NCBI GenBank assembly: GCA_004295885.1
Contig: SEDG01000158.1
Location: 1-8,200, forward strand
DNA from: Pedobacter sp.
Lineage (GTDB): Bacteria; Bacteroidota; Bacteroidia; Sphingobacteriales; Sphingobacteriaceae
DNA length: 8,200 nucleotides
Reading direction: 5' to 3'
Shown here: positions 6,122-8,200 of the stretch, piece by piece
Position numbering within the stretch: the first letter of the stretch is position 1
Layout of the letters: every line of letters begins with the position of its first letter
Program-made: the position numbers and the translations under genes
The notes under the pieces: model-generated
What the model saw: the letters and a program-made list of their open reading frames with translations, nothing else
Told to the model about the DNA's origin: nothing
Database searches by the model: none

Positions 6122-7209
6122 AGCTATTAATTAGAACAATTGGCGCAACTTTTTACCAACAACACGTAGGGTTATTTTTAGTTGCTTTCTATTTGTTATT
6201 TGGTATGATACAAGGTTATGACTTGATTCTATTTCATAAAGCTTTGTTGCTTTCCATTTGCTCATCACCATTAAATCTTTTAATTCTATTTGGTATTTGG
6301 ATTTTATATGCAGTTAAATCCTTGCTTTTTGTAAAACAAAAGCTTTCTCAAGAAGATTATAGCTTTGCTAAGGAAATAACGTCTATTTCTAAAAAGAGAC
6401 AGGTTGTTCTATGGATTAAGGTTTATTCATTTCTTCTTGTTCCTGTGTTGTGCTATGCAGGTTTAGTTGTAATTACTTCAATTTTTAATCAATATTACTT
6501 TAGCTTTTTTACTTCAATTTTGATGTTATGTTTAATAATGATGTCGTTAGCCACTTATACCTATCGCTTTAGTAATTTCAATTTTATTGTTTCAAAACCC
6601 TGGCTAAATTTTCCTCAACTAAAAATTAATAAACCCTTTTGGTCTTGGCCAATTTGGTATTTGTTGAGTGAGCAACGAGTGATGCTGTTGATTTGTAAAA
6701 TTGTTTCTTTCTTGTTTTTTAAGGCAATTTTATTGGTTTTTGCAGATATACCAAATGACATTAGGGTTTATTTAACTGCTTTGTTGGCTGTGGTTTTAAG
6801 TCACGCAGTGCTCATTTTAAACCTCACAAAGTTTGATGCTTTTTATAACGCCTTTGCTAACAACTTACCAGTCCATGCGATTAGAAGATTGATATATTGG
6901 GTTTTAGTGTTTGGTTTGTTGTTAACCCCAGAGTTGATCTTGCTTGTATTTTCTACTGGAATTACTCCATTGCAATTTGTTAATTGCGTTTTGTTTTGCT
7001 TAGGATCGATGTTGATTCTGCAAACTTTGGTCTATTTATTAAAGGCAAACACAGATAAGTATTTACAATATCTTTTGTTCTTTTTCTTTGTAAGTATGTT
7101 TGCTATCCTAGGAGGATATTATTTGCCGTTTAGTATAGCAAACATTATTATTTCTACAGCAATTTTTTTGTGGAACTACAATAGGTTAGACTTAAAAGAA
7201 ATAGCTTAA
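6115..7209 (+). CDS. Polytopic membrane protein, presumed permease of the broken ABC transporter
   Basis: I do not recognise a named family. The 364 residues contain about ten hydrophobic segments: roughly 19-40, 43-73, 102-122, 127-148, 189-210, 217-238, 257-279, 288-309, 315-334 and 337-354. Basic loops lie between several of them (for example around 74-100 and 239-258). There is no signal peptide, soluble domain or clear substrate-binding motif. The ATG at 6115 lies inside the last codons of the ABC ATPase remnant (7-nt overlap), the usual arrangement for an ATPase and its cognate permease, so this is most likely the membrane subunit of an exporter. The reading frame is intact over its full length although its ATPase partner is not. 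It may therefore be recently orphaned, use another ATPase, or decay later. It ends tail to tail with the next gene, sharing 4 nt. Confidence 0.8.
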   Translation: MLKLLIRTIGATFYQQHVGLFLVAFYLLFGMIQGYDLILFHKALLLSICSSPLNLLILFGIWILYAVKSLLFVKQKLSQEDYSFAKEITSISKKRQVVLWIKVYSFLLVPVLCYAGLVVITSIFNQYYFSFFTSILMLCLIMMSLATYTYRFSNFNFIVSKPWLNFPQLKINKPFWSWPIWYLLSEQRVMLLICKIVSFLFFKAILLVFADIPNDIRVYLTALLAVVLSHAVLILNLTKFDAFYNAFANNLPVHAIRRLIYWVLVFGLLLTPELILLVFSTGITPLQFVNCVLFCLGSMLILQTLVYLLKANTDKYLQYLLFFFFVSMFAILGGYYLPFSIANIIISTAIFLWNYNRLDLKEIA

Positions 7210-7625
7210 ATACTGTAAGCTTTAATCATTTCTTCAGTAACTTTGCAAGAACGTTGAGTTTTCAAATCTATCATCACATATTCAAAAATCCCGTCCGATG
7301 ATACTTTTCCTGTAGCTTGATTGATAATTTCGAATTGAACATTGCTTCCTTTTTCGTTCATTTCTAAGATACCTGTTCTCACCAACATTTTATCGCCTAG
7401 CTTTAACGGGCGTTTAAAGTTGATGATAACTTTTGCTACAACCCAACCAAAACCTTGTTCAGTAAAACTTTGCCAACTCATTCCGTAAAACTTTTCCATT
7501 TGCTCATAACGGGCAGCTAACACATAATCTAAGTATTTGCTGTTATGCACATGGTTAAACATATCTATATCGTCTGGACGAACATTTAACTCGGTTTCGA
7601 AAATACTGAATTGATTTTTTTCCAT
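7206..7625 (-). CDS. Acyl-CoA thioesterase (4HBT hotdog fold)
   Basis: This 139-residue single hotdog-domain protein is a cytoplasmic thioesterase of the 4HBT/FadM-like group. The signature is VRPDDIDMFNHVHNSKYLDY (residues 15-34), with D21 at the catalytic aspartate position and NHVHN-x-KYL leading into the central helix. VIINFKRPLKLGDKM (66-80) is the usual second block. The substrate is unknown. It is only distantly similar to the thioesterase at 512-922, so the two are not a recent duplication. The open frame includes a TTG directly before the ATG at 7623-7625; I use the ATG. Its stop (7208-7206) overlaps the stop of the convergent membrane-protein gene (7207-7209) at a TTAA, leaving no room for a terminator between them. 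It is divergent from the nucleotidyltransferase gene across 69 bp. Confidence 0.9.
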   Translation of the reverse strand: MEKNQFSIFETELNVRPDDIDMFNHVHNSKYLDYVLAARYEQMEKFYGMSWQSFTEQGFGWVVAKVIINFKRPLKLGDKMLVRTGILEMNEKGSNVQFEIINQATGKVSSDGIFEYVMIDLKTQRSCKVTEEMIKAYSI

Positions 7626-7630
7626 CAAGG

Positions 7631-7638
7631 CAAAAGTA
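7631..7638 (-). promoter_or_regulatory. Possible -7 box of the 7206-7625 thioesterase gene
   Basis: TACTTTTG on the minus strand fits TAnnTTTG, but no TTG lies at the right distance upstream. Transcription would start almost at the ATG, so the mRNA would be leaderless or nearly so. It could be a chance match in AT-rich DNA. Confidence 0.25.
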
Positions 7639-7680
7639 AGGCTTTATGGTTATTAGTTTTATTATTCAAGCTAATTTTTG

Positions 7681-7688
7681 TATTTTTG
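7681..7688 (+). promoter_or_regulatory. Possible -7 box of the nucleotidyltransferase gene
   Basis: TATTTTTG fits TAnnTTTG and ends 6 nt before the ATG at 7695. No clear -33 TTG is visible. If real, the transcript would be leaderless from 7695, or translation would start at the in-frame ATG at 7761 with a leader of about 65 nt. Confidence 0.3.
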
Positions 7689-7694
7689 ATACAA

Positions 7695-8200
7695 ATGGGC
7701 AGTTTAAAACTATATGATACCAATATTTCTAGAGCTAGCATTGTTGCTGAGCGAGATTCTATGTCTTTTGATAAGGAAAGTCCAGAAATGTTGTTGCTTT
7801 TACAAACTTTCGAAAAGCATCATGTAAATTATTTAATTGTCGGTGGCTTTGCAGTTAATCGTTATGGCTATAACCGTACAACTGGCGATTTAGATATTTA
7901 TTTGAAAGACACAATAGAAAACCGTAAAAATTTAATTGAAGCCATTGATGAAATAGGCTATGGTAGATATGATATGCTTATTGATGTTCCTATTATTGCC
8001 GGCTATTGTGAGGTAATGATGGATGATGGAATGTATGCTGATTTAATGACTGATATTCCAGGGCTTGATAAAGAAAATTACGATGAATATTTAGCAATGG
8101 CAACAGTAGATAAAATAAATGATTTCAATGTGTATTTCTTGCATTACAATCATTTAATTGAGAATAAGAAGGCTACCAATAGGGTAAAAGACCAATTGGA
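7695..8200 (+). CDS. Nucleotidyltransferase-fold protein (MNT/AbiEii-like), C-terminus beyond right edge
   Basis: The frame is open from the ATG at 7695 to the window edge; 168 residues are visible. The core is YLIVGGFAVNRYGYNRTTGDLDIYL, given here in parts: the GG motif (G50, G51 in LIVGGFAV) and GDLDIYL (64-70), whose D65 and D67 are the paired metal-binding aspartates of the polymerase-beta nucleotidyltransferase fold. D116 in YADLMTDI is a good candidate for the third acidic residue. HLIENKKATNRVKDQLE (153-169, the last residue incomplete) is the typical C-terminal helix of such proteins. Relatives include MNT-type antitoxins, AbiEii-type toxins and stand-alone transferases; these cannot be separated here because the partner gene would be off the edge. 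The first 22 residues are not part of the fold, and an ATG at codon 23 (7761) is an alternative start. No Shine-Dalgarno is visible. Confidence 0.8.
   Translation, partial: MGSLKLYDTNISRASIVAERDSMSFDKESPEMLLLLQTFEKHHVNYLIVGGFAVNRYGYNRTTGDLDIYLKDTIENRKNLIEAIDEIGYGRYDMLIDVPIIAGYCEVMMDDGMYADLMTDIPGLDKENYDEYLAMATVDKINDFNVYFLHYNHLIENKKATNRVKDQL

Noticed and set aside
512..7625. The two 4HBT thioesterases as a local duplication
   Set aside because: They share only the general fold motif and differ in most positions, so they are separate family members.
1..8200. CRISPR array, insertion sequence, tRNA or rRNA
   Set aside because: No regular spaced repeats, transposase motifs, terminal inverted repeats or RNA gene signatures were seen on either strand by eye.

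Overview
The window looks like chromosomal DNA of a Bacteroidota bacterium, most likely a Pedobacter-like member of the Sphingobacteriaceae. The evidence is AT-rich DNA, almost no Shine-Dalgarno sequences before the starts, -7 boxes of the Bacteroidota type (TAnnTTTG), and proteins of Bacteroidota style (kinase-less PASTA protein beside MltG and Ddl, paired 4HBT thioesterases). The genus is an inference from general likeness, not from a search. No rRNA, tRNA, CRISPR array, insertion sequence or prophage gene was seen.

Left part (1-2878): a tight minus-strand operon reads PASTA-domain membrane protein, then MltG (endolytic murein transglycosylase), then a YbgC-like acyl-CoA thioesterase, then a YihY/BrkB-family membrane protein cut by the left edge. 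Gaps are 8 nt, a 1-nt stop/start overlap, and 2 nt. It diverges from ddl (D-alanine--D-alanine ligase, plus strand, 2879-3862) across a short region with -7 boxes in both directions. The block is about cell wall and envelope: Ddl makes the D-Ala-D-Ala end of the peptidoglycan precursor, MltG cuts nascent glycan strands, and the PASTA protein probably touches peptidoglycan or its precursors.

Middle (3863-5600): ddl converges on a MATE-family efflux transporter (minus strand). Between them lies a long imperfect hairpin that could end transcription both ways. The MATE gene has one of the best promoters in the window and a perfect 12-bp palindrome in its leader, a candidate operator.

Right part (5601-8200): a plus-strand pair begins with an ABC-transporter ATPase that is broken. 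Its Walker A and signature motifs are present, but about 45 codons carrying Walker B and the D-loop are missing. The H-loop tail survives in another frame and runs into the start of a roughly 10-helix membrane protein, its presumed permease. This permease is intact and ends tail to tail, with a 4-nt overlap, against a second 4HBT thioesterase on the minus strand. Divergent from that thioesterase is a nucleotidyltransferase-fold gene cut by the right edge, possibly half of a toxin-antitoxin or abortive-infection pair.

I found no clear previously undescribed system. The strongest items are the internally deleted ABC ATPase with its orphan permease, and the shared MATE/ABC control region rich in TGTTA/TAACA words.
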